Source of the DNA: Paraburkholderia caffeinilytica
Lineage (GTDB): Bacteria > Pseudomonadota > Gammaproteobacteria > Burkholderiales > Burkholderiaceae
DNA: 64,000 nucleotides
Assembly: GCF_003368325.1 (NCBI RefSeq)
Contig: NZ_CP031466.1
Coordinates: 2,728,001-2,792,000, forward strand
Reading direction: 5' to 3'
Shown: piece after piece, positions 44,123 through 54,070 of the stretch
Layout: each line of letters begins with the position of its first letter
How positions within the stretch are numbered: the first letter of the stretch is position 1
Program-made: the position numbers and the translations under genes
The notes under the pieces: generated by a model
What the model saw: the letters and a program-made list of their open reading frames with translations, nothing else
Told to the model about the DNA's origin: nothing
The model's database searches: none

Positions 44123-44788
44123 CTACTTGTCGATGATTTCCTTGAACCAGTTCGGATGATGCTTTCTCGCCCAGCCGTAGGTCACGGTCCCGCGCGTCAT
44201 CGCGCCGATCGAGCCTTTGATCCACAACGCCGCATAGATATGCACGACGATGCCAACGATCAGCACGAACGCAGCCGCGGCATGAACCAGCGCCGCCAGA
44301 CGAATGATCTCGACCGGGAAATAGAACGAAAAATAGCGCCGCCAGATCACCATGCCGCTCGCCAGCAACAGCAGCAGGCACATCACCATGGTGAAAAATA
44401 GCAACTTCTGACCGGCATTGTACTTTCCGATCGCGGGGAGCTTTTCCTCGCGATTGTTGAGCACGTCACCGATCTGCTTCATCCACTGGATGTCGGCTTT
44501 GTCCAGATAGTTGTGATGCCAGAAACGCAACGCGAGAATCAGGAACGACAGGAACATCACGCAGCCGACAAACGGATGCAGAATCCGCGTCCACTGCCCG
44601 CCGCCGAAGATCGCGTAGAGCCACGACATCGCCGGATGAAACATGGCGAGGCCGGACAACGCCAGCAAAACGAACGTGATCGCGGTGATCCAATGATTCG
44701 TCCGTTCATTCGGCGTGTAGCGTTCGATCAGACTGTTGCCCCTCACGTCTTTGAGCACACCGTGCTCATCATGCTCAGCGTGCTTCAT
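44123..44788 (-). CDS. fdnI: formate dehydrogenase gamma subunit (cytochrome b)
   Basis: 221 residues from [16 protein letters not shown] six bases before the ATG, overlapping the fdnH end by 14 bases. Four membrane helices. Heme-ligand His residues lie in [23 protein letters not shown] and LVHAAAAF. It anchors the complex in the inner membrane and passes electrons to quinone. Confidence 0.93.
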   Translation of the reverse strand: MKHAEHDEHGVLKDVRGNSLIERYTPNERTNHWITAITFVLLALSGLAMFHPAMSWLYAIFGGGQWTRILHPFVGCVMFLSFLILALRFWHHNYLDKADIQWMKQIGDVLNNREEKLPAIGKYNAGQKLLFFTMVMCLLLLLASGMVIWRRYFSFYFPVEIIRLAALVHAAAAFVLIVGIVVHIYAALWIKGSIGAMTRGTVTYGWARKHHPNWFKEIIDK

Positions 44789-45707
44789 CGGATGCCTCCC
44801 GGGAACGGCGTGCTTCGTCAGCCTGATGCTGTGCTTCGGCTTCATCCGCCTCCGTCACCTCGTTCGGACCGACACGCGTGTAGTGGAAGAAACCGGCCAG
44901 GGCCGCGAACGCGATGCCCGCGAGCGCCAGCGGCTTCGCCAGACCTTTCCACAGGTAAACCATCGCGCTAATCTTCGGATCCTGCGGCAAGCCGTGATAC
45001 AGATTGGCTTTGTCGGCGTGATGCAGCACGTACATCACATGCGTGCCGCCCACGCCGGCAGGATCGTACAAGCCGGCGTTCTGATACCCGCGCTCCTTCA
45101 GATCGACGATCCGGTCCGCCGCCTGCTGCTTCATGTCCTCCTTGGTGCCGAACATGATCGCGCCGGTCGGGCAGGTCTTCACGCACGCCGGTTCCTGGCC
45201 GACCGCCACGCGGTCCGAACACAGCGTGCACTTGTACGCACGGTTGTCCTTCTTCGAAATACGCGGCACGTTGAACGGGCAACCGGTGATGCAATAACCG
45301 CAGCCGATGCAGTTTTCCTCGTGAAAATCCACGATGCCGTTCGTGTATTGCACGATCGCGCCCGGTGAAGGGCAAGCCTTCAGGCAGCCCGGATCCTCGC
45401 AGTGCATGCAGCCGTCCTTGCGAATCAGCCACTCGAGATCGCCTTCGGCGTTCTCGTATTCCGAGAACCGCATGACGGTCCACGAATGCTCTGACAGATC
45501 GCGCGGATTGTCGTAGACGCCGGTCGTCGTGCCGATCTCGTCGCGCAGATCGTTCCACTCCATACAGGCCGTCTGACACGCCTTGCAGCCAATGCACTTC
45601 GACACGTCGATGAGCTTGGCGACCGTGCCCGTCACCGGCTCGCGCACTTGCGGTTCGGGCAAGGTCGTGGCCGAGAGGCGTTTGATATCCAGTGATTGAA
45701 GTGCCAT
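44775..45707 (-). CDS. fdnH: formate dehydrogenase beta subunit (4Fe-4S)
   Basis: 310 residues. Four Cys clusters: [35 protein letters not shown] and [20 protein letters not shown], i.e. four [4Fe-4S] centres. A C-terminal membrane helix ([20 protein letters not shown]) holds it to the membrane, then a charged tail. Wires the alpha subunit to the cytochrome b. Nine bases after fdnG. Confidence 0.96.
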   Translation of the reverse strand: MALQSLDIKRLSATTLPEPQVREPVTGTVAKLIDVSKCIGCKACQTACMEWNDLRDEIGTTTGVYDNPRDLSEHSWTVMRFSEYENAEGDLEWLIRKDGCMHCEDPGCLKACPSPGAIVQYTNGIVDFHEENCIGCGYCITGCPFNVPRISKKDNRAYKCTLCSDRVAVGQEPACVKTCPTGAIMFGTKEDMKQQAADRIVDLKERGYQNAGLYDPAGVGGTHVMYVLHHADKANLYHGLPQDPKISAMVYLWKGLAKPLALAGIAFAALAGFFHYTRVGPNEVTEADEAEAQHQADEARRSREASDEAR

Positions 45708-45716
45708 CTCTTTTCC

Positions 45717-48700
45717 CTATACCTTTTCGACCTTGACGAGGAACGACTTGAATTCCGGTGTTTGCGAATTCCCGTCGCCCACGGAGGGCGTCAGCGTATT
45801 GACGAGATAGCCCGGCTTCGCGAGCCCCTTGAAGCCCCAATGCAACGGCAGCCCGACTGTCTGGACCTTTTTCCCTTCGATCATCAGCGGTTTGATCCGC
45901 TTGGTGACGAGCGCCACGGCGATGATGTGCCCACGATTGGACGACACCTTCACACGATCGCCTGCCACCACGCCCACTTCCTTCGCCAGATCCTCGCCGA
46001 TCTCCACGAACTGTTGCGGCTGCACGATCGCGTTCAGGCGCGCATGCTTGGTCCAGTAGTGGAAATGTTCAGTCAGACGATACGTGGTAGCCGTATGCGG
46101 GAAGTTCTCATGCGTGCCGAAGGCGGCCCGGTCGTCCGGGAACACGCGCGCCGCCGGACTGCTGACGACCGCCTTGTTATCCGGATGCAGCGGGTTATAG
46201 CCGAGCGGCGTTTCAAACGGTTCGTAGTGCTCGGGGAATGGACCTTCCACCAGACCGTCGCGCGAGAAGAAACGCGCCACGCCCTCCGCATTCATGATGA
46301 ACGGATTCATGCCGTTTTCGGGTGGCTCGTCCACCTTGAAGTCGGGGACGTCCGCACCGCTCCACGTCTTGCCGTTCCACGCGATCAGCTTGCGCTTGGG
46401 GTCGAACGGCTTGCCGCTGACGTCGCATGATGCGCGGTTGTACAGAATCCGCCGGTTCGCCGGCCACGCCCACGCCCAGTTCAAGGTATTGCCAATGCCG
46501 GTCGGGTCCGAGTTGTCGCGGCGGCCCATCTGGTTGCCCGCCTGCGTCCACGACCCGCAGAAAATCCAGCAGCCGCTTGCCGTGCTGCCGTCGTCGCGCA
46601 ACTGTGCGAAGCCCGCCAGCTGCTCGCCCTTTTTGGCGAGCACCCTGGTTTTGTCGGTGGCGTCGGTCACGTCGGCGAGCGCCTTGCCGTTGAACTCCAT
46701 GGCGATTTCTTCAGGCGTCGGGCTTTCCGGGTTCGAATACGGCCAGCTCATGTTGAGAATCGGATCGGGATACTTGCCGCCGCTCTCCTTGTACGCCTTC
46801 CGAATGCGCAGCCACAGCCCCGACATGATTTCGAGGTCGCTCTTCGCTTCGCCCGGGCCGTCCGCGCCCTGCCAGTGCCATTGCAGCACGCGGCTGGAGC
46901 TGACCAGCGAGCCGCGCTCTTCGGCGAAACAGGTGGTCGGCAGGCGGAAAACTTCCGTTTGAATCTTCGACGGATCGACGTCGTTGAATTCCCCGAAATT
47001 CTTCCAGAACTCGGAGGTCTCGGTGGCGAGCGGGTCCATGATGACGAGCCACTTCAGCCTGGCCAGACTCGCACCGATCTTCGCCTTGTTCGGCGCCGCG
47101 GCGAGCGGGTTGAAGCCCTGCGCGATGTAGCCGGTCATCTTGCCTTGATTCATCAGCTCGAAGACCTGCAGCATGTCGTATGACTTATCGAGCTTCGGCA
47201 GATAGTCATAGCCGAAGTTGTTCTCGGCGGTCGCGTTATCGCCCCACCACGACTTCATGAAGCTGACGTGGAACGCGCGGTAGTTGCGCCAGTAGCTCAA
47301 CTGGTTCGGCCGCAGCGGCTGGCTCGCGCGCTTCGTGATGAAGGCGTCGAAGTCCTGCTCGGCCTCCATCGGCAGCGTCATGTAGCCCGGCAACAGGTTC
47401 GACATCAAACCGAGGTCGGTCAAACCCTGGATGTTCGAGTGACCGCGTAGCGCGTTCATGCCGCCGCCCGCAATGCCGATGTTGCCCAGCAGCAATTGCA
47501 CCATGGCGCCCGTGCGGATGATCTGCGCGCCGATCGAATGATGCGTCCAGCCGAGCGCGTAGAGGATCGTGCCGGCACGCCCCGGGACCGCCGTCGACGC
47601 CAGCATCTCGCACACCTTGAGGAATTTGTCCTTCGGCGTGCCGCAGGTTTTCTCGACCTGCTCGGGCGTATAGCGCGAATAGTGCTGCTTCATCAGCTGA
47701 TAAACGCAGCGCGGGTGTTCCAGCGTCGGATCGACTTTGGCGTAGCCGTCGTCGCCGCGCTCGTAGTCCCACGTGCTCTTGTCGTAGCTGCGTTTATCCG
47801 CGTCGTAGCCGGAATACAGGCCGTCCGTGAACGAGAAATCCTCGCGCACGATGAACGGCATGTCCGTGTAGTTCCTGACGTACTCGTGCTGGATCTTGTC
47901 GTTGGTGAGCAAATAGTTGATCACCCCGCCCAGGAACACGATGTCCGAGCCGGTGCGAATCTGCGCGTAGTAATCCGCGACCGAGGCCGTGCGCGTAAAG
48001 CGCGGGTCGACCACGATCAATCTTGCCTTGCGGTGCGCCTTCGCTTCCGTGACCCACTTGAATCCGCATGGGTGCGCCTCGGCCGCATTGCCGCCCATCA
48101 CGAGAATCACATCCGCGTTCTTGATGTCGACCCAATGGTTCGTCATCGCTCCACGGCCAAACGTCGGGGCAAGACCTGCCACCGTCGGGCCATGTCAGAC
48201 ACGCGCCTGATTGTCGAATGCAAGCATGCCAAGACTGCGGACAGTCTTGTGCGTCAGATAGCCCACTTCGTTACTGCCGGCCGATGCCGCGAGCATGCCG
48301 GTGGTCAGCCAGCGGTTGACCTTCTTGCCGTCCTCCGTCGTCTCGACGAAATTGGCATCGCGGTCTTCCTTCATGAGTCTGGCGATGCGATCGAGCGCGT
48401 CTTCCCAGGAAATCCGCTTCCATTCATTCGATCCGGCCGCGCGGTACTCCGGATACTTCAGACGGCTCGGACTGTGAATGAAGTCGATCAGGCTCGCACC
48501 CTTCGGGCACAACGTGCCGCGGTTCACCGGATGATCGGGATCGCCTTCGATGTGGATGATGCTGGACTTTGCATTCTTGGCGTTGTCGCCAAGTCCGTAC
48601 ATCAGGATGCCGCAGCCCACCGAACAGTACGGGCAGGTGTTGCGGGTTTCGGTTGTGCGCGACAGTTTGTACTGACGAACCTCGGCTAGCGCGGGTGCCG

Positions 48701-48785
48701 GAGAGAAGCCCATGAGGGCCAAACTTGATCCGGCGAGCGTGGTGGCGGAGACCTTCAGAAACTGTCGCCGGGACATGTGGGTCAT
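45717..48785 (-). CDS. fdnG: formate dehydrogenase alpha subunit, selenoprotein
   Basis: 1022 residues when the UGA at 48195-48197 is read as selenocysteine (residue 197). The ATG at 48785 has GAGG seven bases upstream. Tat signal SRRQFLKVSATTLAG; Fe4S4 motif CPYCSVGC with the fourth Cys in TLCPKG; then FDNQARV-Sec-HGPTVAGLAPTFGRGAMTNHW, the canonical active-site context. The remainder is the molybdopterin-guanine dinucleotide-binding region. Oxidises formate in the periplasm. A naive reading gives two frames (48195-48785 and 45717-48182) split at the UGA; they are one gene. Confidence 0.96.
48168..48197 (-). promoter_or_regulatory. Sec UGA codon and SECIS hairpin
   Basis: On the minus strand TGA (48197-48195) is followed, 14 bases on, by GGCA-GGTCT-TGCC (48180-48168), a hairpin with loop GGUCU. 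That loop is the SelB-binding loop of bacterial formate dehydrogenase SECIS elements. It lies within the coding sequence, as is normal in bacteria. Confidence 0.9.
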
Positions 48786-49039
48786 GTAACGGCCTCGGCT
48801 CTTTTTGGGATACTGATAACGATTATAGAAGCCCATATGAAGTCCTGCAGCGAGACTGCCCACCCCATTCATGCCGTTAAATATGAAGTACCACAGCCGG
48901 TTTCGACGGAAACGGGCATGATTCCTCATGCATCCGTTGATTGCGTCTGCAACGGCCAACGCCGCGGGCGCCGCTGTCCTGCGCCGCGCGTGAACAACCG
49001 CCATAATGGGTGATTCGAAGCCTGAAATCCGCGCCGCCC

Positions 49040-50104
49040 ATGACCGACACTCTCCCCACCGCCCATCGGCCGCCCCGCCTGACCAGCCTGTCGCACGGCG
49101 GAGGCTGCGGCTGCAAGATCGCCCCCGGCCTGCTTGCCGATCTGCTCAAGCGCAGCGCGCCGCTGCCGTTCTTTCCCGACCTGCTGGTCGGCAACGATAC
49201 CGCCGACGACGCCGCCGTCTACCGGCTCAACGACGAGCAGGCGATCGTCGCCACCACCGACTTCTTCATGCCGATCGTCGACGACCCGTTCGACTTCGGC
49301 CGCATCGCCGCGACCAATGCGCTGTCCGACGTCTATGCCATGGGCGGCAAGCCGCTCATGGCGCTGGCGATCGTCGGCATGCCGATCAATGTGCTGCCGC
49401 ACGACGTGATCGCGGCGGTGCTGAAGGGTGGCGAGTCTGTCTGCGCCGAAGCCGGCATTCCCCTCGCGGGCGGTCATTCGATCGATTCGGTGGAACCCAT
49501 CTATGGCCTCGTTGCAATTGGCGTGGTCGATCCGAAGCGGGTCAAACGCAATGACGGCGCGCGGGCGGGCGACGTGCTGATCCTCGGCAAGCCGCTGGGC
49601 GTGGGCGTGCTGTCGGCGGCGTTGAAAAAGGACCGGCTCGATTCAAACGGCTATGCCGCGATGATCGCGGCCACGACCAGGCTCAACCGGCCGGGCGCGG
49701 CGCTGTCCACGCTCGACGGCGTGCATGCCCTCACCGACATCACCGGTTTTGGCCTGCTGGGCCACACGCTGGAATTGGCCCGCGGGTCGAATCTGACCGC
49801 CCGCGTGCGCTATGCGGATCTGCCCTGGCTGCCGGACGTAGTCGGCTTCGCCGAAGCCGGCCTTTTTACCGGCGCTTCGGGGCGCAACTGGGACGCTTAC
49901 GGCAAGGACATTGTTTTGCCTTCCTCATTGCCGGCGACGGCGCGCACTCTGCTCACCGATCCGCAGACTTCGGGCGGCCTGCTGGTGTCGTGCGCGCCGG
50001 AGGCGGTCGACGAAGTTCTCGCGCTGTTCCGCGCAGACGGATTCGACGAAGCGTGCGTGATCGGCGAAATGGTCAGCGGAGACAGGCGAGTCGAAGTTAT
50101 CTGA
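49040..50104 (+). CDS. selD: selenophosphate synthase
   Basis: 354 residues from MTDTLPTAHR (ATG at 49040; an in-frame GTG at 49010 is less likely). SLSHGGGCGCKIAP has the catalytic Cys and Lys; GNDTADDAAVYRL, TTDFFMPIVDDPFDFGRIAA and GGHSID are the ATP-binding and dimer marks. Makes selenophosphate for both selenocysteine and 2-selenouridine. Divergent from fdnG and one base before mnmH, so coupled to it. Confidence 0.95.
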   Translation: MTDTLPTAHRPPRLTSLSHGGGCGCKIAPGLLADLLKRSAPLPFFPDLLVGNDTADDAAVYRLNDEQAIVATTDFFMPIVDDPFDFGRIAATNALSDVYAMGGKPLMALAIVGMPINVLPHDVIAAVLKGGESVCAEAGIPLAGGHSIDSVEPIYGLVAIGVVDPKRVKRNDGARAGDVLILGKPLGVGVLSAALKKDRLDSNGYAAMIAATTRLNRPGAALSTLDGVHALTDITGFGLLGHTLELARGSNLTARVRYADLPWLPDVVGFAEAGLFTGASGRNWDAYGKDIVLPSSLPATARTLLTDPQTSGGLLVSCAPEAVDEVLALFRADGFDEACVIGEMVSGDRRVEVI

Positions 50105-50105
50105 G

Positions 50106-51203
50106 TTGCAAGCCATTCATTTCGCCCATAACCCCTTGAAAAACCTACTCGTCAGCCTCGATCAAGCCGGTGATTTCGACGAAATCATCGACGTGCGCAC
50201 GCCGCTCGAATTCGCCGAAGATCACATTCCCGGCGCGCTCAACGCGCCTGTGCTGAGCAACGAAGAGCGTGTTCTGGTCGGCACGACTTACAAGCAGGTC
50301 TCGCCGTTCGAAGCCACGCGGATCGGCGCGGCGCTGGTTGCGCGCAACATCGCGCATCATCTGGAAACCACCTTCGCCGACCGGCCGCGCAACTGGCGGC
50401 CGCTGATCTACTGCTGGCGCGGCGGGAAACGCTCGGGTTCGGTCACGACGCTCTTCAATATGATCGGCTGGCCGGCACGTCAACTGGAGGGCGGCTATAA
50501 AAGCTACCGGCGCGCGACACTGGACGCCCTCGACACGTTGCCGAAGCGGTTCCACTACATTGCGCTGGTGGGCCCGACCGGCAGCGGCAAGACGCGCCTG
50601 CTCGAGGCACTGCGCCAGGCCGGCGCGCAAACGCTGGATCTCGAGGCGCTGGCCGCTCATCGCGGCTCGCTGCTCGGCGCATGGGCGGGGGTTGCGCAGC
50701 CATCGCAAAAGCGCTTCGACACGCTGCTGGTGACCGCCCTGCGCACGTTCGATCCCAAACGGCCGGTGTTCGTCGAAGCGGAGAGCCAGCGGATCGGTTC
50801 GATTACGCTGCCGCTCGCGCTCCTCGACACGTTCCACCAGGGCGCTTGCGTCGAAGTGTTATCGAGCCATCAAGACCGCGCGGCGTTCCTGCTGCACGAC
50901 TATGCGCATCTGTTCGACGATCCTGAAGCGCTCAAAGCGCAACTGCAGAAGATGATCGGTTTGCATAGCCGCGAACGTGTCACGGGCTGGCAACGACTCG
51001 TTGACGAGAATAGCCGCGCCGAACTCGCGCGCGAACTGATCGAACGGCACTATGATCCGGCGTATGCGCGCAGCAGCCGTCAGCATTTCGTGCAGTTGCC
51101 GCATGCGTTGCCAATTAATTTCCGGCCCAACGACGCCGATGTCGTTGAGCAGGCAAAAGCACTACTGATTCGACTCGATAACGGCGCGCTCGCCGTCATC
51201 TGA
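50106..51203 (+). CDS. mnmH: tRNA 2-selenouridine synthase
   Basis: 365 residues from a TTG that starts one base after the selD stop. N-terminal rhodanese domain with the active Cys in IYCWRGGKRSGS (DVRTPLEFAEDHIPGALN is the start), then a P-loop domain GPTGSGKTRLLEALR. It replaces 2-thiouridine sulfur with selenium at the tRNA wobble base, using selenophosphate from SelD. Confidence 0.93.
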   Translation: MQAIHFAHNPLKNLLVSLDQAGDFDEIIDVRTPLEFAEDHIPGALNAPVLSNEERVLVGTTYKQVSPFEATRIGAALVARNIAHHLETTFADRPRNWRPLIYCWRGGKRSGSVTTLFNMIGWPARQLEGGYKSYRRATLDALDTLPKRFHYIALVGPTGSGKTRLLEALRQAGAQTLDLEALAAHRGSLLGAWAGVAQPSQKRFDTLLVTALRTFDPKRPVFVEAESQRIGSITLPLALLDTFHQGACVEVLSSHQDRAAFLLHDYAHLFDDPEALKAQLQKMIGLHSRERVTGWQRLVDENSRAELARELIERHYDPAYARSSRQHFVQLPHALPINFRPNDADVVEQAKALLIRLDNGALAVI

Positions 51204-51232
51204 CTAAAAACTCACGGTTAAGAGCATTCACC

Positions 51233-52288
51233 ATGCAATCGACCCTCCGGCAGCCCCGTGTCGCCCTTGGCTGGATCGTGTTTCTGCTGATCGCCGTCGT
51301 CGGGCTCTTCTATGTGAAGTGGTTCCCGTACTACAACCGTGCCTTCGTCGCGGCGAGCCAGCATTCCATCGGCAAGTCGATCCTGATGGGCACGGCGTCG
51401 AGCGCGCCGCCGGCCTCGTGGCAGGCGGCCATCGACTACGCGCTGGCCTACGGCAAGGCGATCTGGCAAGCCATGGTGCTGGGCCTTCTGCTCGGCTCGG
51501 CGGTGCAGGCGCTGATTCCGCCGCAATGGATCGCACGCGTGCTGGGCCGGACCGATTTCAGCAGCGTGGTGACCGGCGGCCTCATGTCATTGCCGGGCAT
51601 GATGTGCACGTGCTGCGCAGCGCCGGTCGTGGCCGGCTTGCGCGCGCGTCAGGCCGCACCGGGCGCGGCACTCGCATTCTGGCTGGGCAATACTGCCCTT
51701 AATCCGGCTACGCTGATTTTCATGGGCTTCGTGCTCGGCTGGCAATGGATGGGCTTGCGGCTCGCCCTCGGGCTCGTGATGGTGTTCGGCCTCGGCTATC
51801 TGGTGAACCGGATGGTCACGCCGAAGGAAGCCGAAGCGTCGCGCGAAGCCATGGCGCAACGGGTGTCCAGCGACGAACCCGGCACCGCGTTCACGCGCTG
51901 GGTGAAAATCCTCGGAACCATGACGCTGCGGCTGATTCCCGAATACATCGTGCTGGTGCTGATTCTCGGCGCAGCGCGGACCTGGCTGTTTCCGCACATC
52001 GGACCCAGCATCGATAACAGCCTGCTGTGGATCGTCGCTTTGGCGATCGCCGGAACGTTGTTCGTGATTCCAACCGCGGGCGAAGTGCCGATCATTCAGG
52101 CCATGCTCTCCTTCGGCATGGCGGCCGGCCCGGCCGGCGCGTTGCTGTTGACGCTGCCGCTGATCAGCGTGCCGTCGATGGCCATGCTCGGCCGCTCGTT
52201 TCCGACGCGTGTGCTAACCGTGGTGGCGCTGGCCGTGGTGGTTTGCGGAGTGGTCAGCGGGTTATTGGCTATTACTTTGGGATTCTAA
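51233..52288 (+). CDS. permease of the DUF318/ArsP-like family
   Basis: 351 residues, about eight membrane helices, with the motif MSLPGMMCTCCAAPVVAGLR after helix 3 and LGNTALNPATLIF and GEVPIIQAMLSFG in the second half. The paired Cys-Thr-Cys-Cys recalls metal or organo-metalloid permeases. It stands 29 bases after mnmH and may handle a selenium compound, or an unrelated anion; family members include arsenic and two-component permeases. Confidence 0.85.
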   Translation: MQSTLRQPRVALGWIVFLLIAVVGLFYVKWFPYYNRAFVAASQHSIGKSILMGTASSAPPASWQAAIDYALAYGKAIWQAMVLGLLLGSAVQALIPPQWIARVLGRTDFSSVVTGGLMSLPGMMCTCCAAPVVAGLRARQAAPGAALAFWLGNTALNPATLIFMGFVLGWQWMGLRLALGLVMVFGLGYLVNRMVTPKEAEASREAMAQRVSSDEPGTAFTRWVKILGTMTLRLIPEYIVLVLILGAARTWLFPHIGPSIDNSLLWIVALAIAGTLFVIPTAGEVPIIQAMLSFGMAAGPAGALLLTLPLISVPSMAMLGRSFPTRVLTVVALAVVVCGVVSGLLAITLGF

Positions 52289-52291
52289 ACA

Positions 52292-52426
52292 ATGAAACGT
52301 ATCGCAGCATTCTGTCTGACGAACTGGTCAGCCGCCGGCCTGCTCTACTTCGGACAGCATTCGGTGGCCCTGATCGTCGTCAGCGGGGTCATCGTGCTGG
52401 CCGGCTTCGATCTGCTTCGTCCTTGA
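52292..52426 (+). CDS. tiny membrane protein
   Basis: 44 residues, ATG three bases after the permease stop and no other gene between. The protein reads MKRIAAFCLTNWSAAGLLYFG, then QHSVALIVVSGVIVLAGFDLL. One or two hydrophobic stretches. The close spacing suggests co-translation with the permease; it could be a small accessory subunit. Function unknown. Confidence 0.55.
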   Translation: MKRIAAFCLTNWSAAGLLYFGQHSVALIVVSGVIVLAGFDLLRP

Positions 52427-52432
52427 CGCGAT

Positions 52433-53743
52433 CTAGGTCGGACCAATCGCCGACGACTCGAGTGTCATCCGGCGACGCGCGCCGATCAGCGCGGCGAGCG
52501 CCGTGCCAATCCCCAGCGCGAACAGGCACGCCGTCGGCACCAGCATCGGCGCGACATGGCTGTGCGCCACCTTGCCGACATAAGGCATCAGGTTCTGTCC
52601 GGCAAAGCCGCCCAGATTGCCGATCGAGTTGATCGCCGCCACGCTCGCCGCGGCCCTTGCGCCGGAGAAGAAGCGCGGAGGCAGCGACCAGAAGCACGGA
52701 TAGAGCAAGGGGATGCACGCCCCGCCCAGGCACAGCGCGGCAAAGCGCAACGATGCGGTCGGCAAGACGAGGCTCGACGCAAAGCAAACGACCCCGATGC
52801 CGGCCACCACGCTCATCGCTTTCAATACGACACGCTCGCGCTTGAGCTTGCCGGGCAGCCACAGCAGAAGCAGGGTCGCGAGCGCCCACGGAATCATGTT
52901 CAGCACGCCGTTCAACGACGAAGACACGCCATCGCTTTTCAGCAGCGTCGGCATCCAGTAGGTCACCCCGTACAACGACGTCGACATCAGCATGTACGTC
53001 AACGCGAACATGAGAACCCTGGGGTCGAGCAACGCGCCCCAAGGCCGCGTCGCCTTGGCGTCATCCGACGCTTCCCGCTTGAGCGCGGCGATCACGACGT
53101 CCTTTTCCTGCCGCGAAAGGAACGGCGCCTCCTGCACCGAATTCGGCAAGAATTTGAGCGCAACGAACGCAATCAGAATGGCGGGAATGCCGGTGGCGAT
53201 AAACACCCACTGCCAGCCCGCGAAGCCCCACGTGCCGCCCAGCGTCAGCAGGAGACCGCCGACCAGCGAGCCCAGCATATTGGCGAGCGAACTGCCCAGC
53301 GTGAAGAACCCCAGTACTTTGGTGCGATAGCTCTGCGGGAACCATTGCGTGAGGTAGTAGATGACGCCGGGATAGAAACCGGCTTCGGCAACACCCAATG
53401 CGAAGCGAAAGGAATAGAAGACCGGCAGCGAACGCGCGAACGCCATCAGCACCGTGACCACACCCCAGGTCATCATGATGCGGGCGAGCCAGGTCCGCGC
53501 GCCGAAACGATGCAGCGCCAGCGTGCTGGGCACCTCGAAAATGAGGTAGCCGATAAAGAACAGCGAAGCCCCCAACCCGTATGACGCTTCCGTCATGCCA
53601 AGGGCGTGCACCATCTCCAGCTTGGCAAAACCCACGTTCTGACGGTCGATAAACGAAATCAGAAACATGACGATCAGAAGCGGCATGAGCCGCCACGCCA
53701 TCTTCCTCATTACTTGCTGCTCAAATCCTGCCTGCGTAGACAT
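52433..53743 (-). CDS. MFS transporter, anion:cation symporter type
   Basis: 436 residues from MSTQAGFEQQV (ATG at 53743 with GGAG five bases upstream; the frame runs further upstream without family likeness). Twelve helices. ACS-family marks: SFIDRQNVGFAKLEM in helix 1, FFIGYLIFEVPSTLALHRFGARTWLARIM, and GVAEAGFYPGVIYYLTQWFP in helix 4. Such proteins carry organic acids or sugar acids. A palindrome matching the one before the MFS at 54970 lies about 90 bases upstream. Confidence 0.9.
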   Translation of the reverse strand: MSTQAGFEQQVMRKMAWRLMPLLIVMFLISFIDRQNVGFAKLEMVHALGMTEASYGLGASLFFIGYLIFEVPSTLALHRFGARTWLARIMMTWGVVTVLMAFARSLPVFYSFRFALGVAEAGFYPGVIYYLTQWFPQSYRTKVLGFFTLGSSLANMLGSLVGGLLLTLGGTWGFAGWQWVFIATGIPAILIAFVALKFLPNSVQEAPFLSRQEKDVVIAALKREASDDAKATRPWGALLDPRVLMFALTYMLMSTSLYGVTYWMPTLLKSDGVSSSLNGVLNMIPWALATLLLLWLPGKLKRERVVLKAMSVVAGIGVVCFASSLVLPTASLRFAALCLGGACIPLLYPCFWSLPPRFFSGARAAASVAAINSIGNLGGFAGQNLMPYVGKVAHSHVAPMLVPTACLFALGIGTALAALIGARRRMTLESSAIGPT

Positions 53744-53830
53744 GTTCACTCCGGTTTTCTCACCGGCCGCCATCGACGTTCGCGAGGCGGCACGCCGGCC
53801 GCGACGTCGAGAAAGAAACGACCGGGTTGA

Positions 53831-53855
53831 TATAGTCATATATATGTTTATATGA
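53831..53855. promoter_or_regulatory. GntR operator candidate, copy 1
   Basis: A 25-base stretch beginning TATAGTCATATATATG matches the copy at 54925 in 21 of 25 positions. It lies about 90 bases upstream of the minus-strand ACS transporter start. The GntR-family protein encoded between the two copies is the likely binder. Confidence 0.5.
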
Positions 53856-54070
53856 ATTGACGTTTGACGCCATGAGGTGATACCCGGATAGGCGTGTACG
53901 CCCCAGCGATCCTGGCGGCGTTTGTGTTCAAAAGACGGAGTGAGGCTGAGACGCACCAGCAATCGCGGGGCCGATCGCGATGGTCCCGTGGCAGCAGAGG
54001 GAGTGAGGCCAGATACAACGTGGTCGATTACACGCCGGATCAGCCCGCGGTATTCCAGCGGGTCGCTAAC
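53856..54070. other. intergenic, no gene
   Basis: Space between the ACS transporter promoter and the 3' end of the GntR gene. Frames are short and unsupported. Nothing further seen. Confidence 0.5.

Noticed and set aside
48195..49004. Separate short protein ending at a stop within the formate dehydrogenase region
   Set aside because: The stop is the selenocysteine UGA; both parts form one fdnG.
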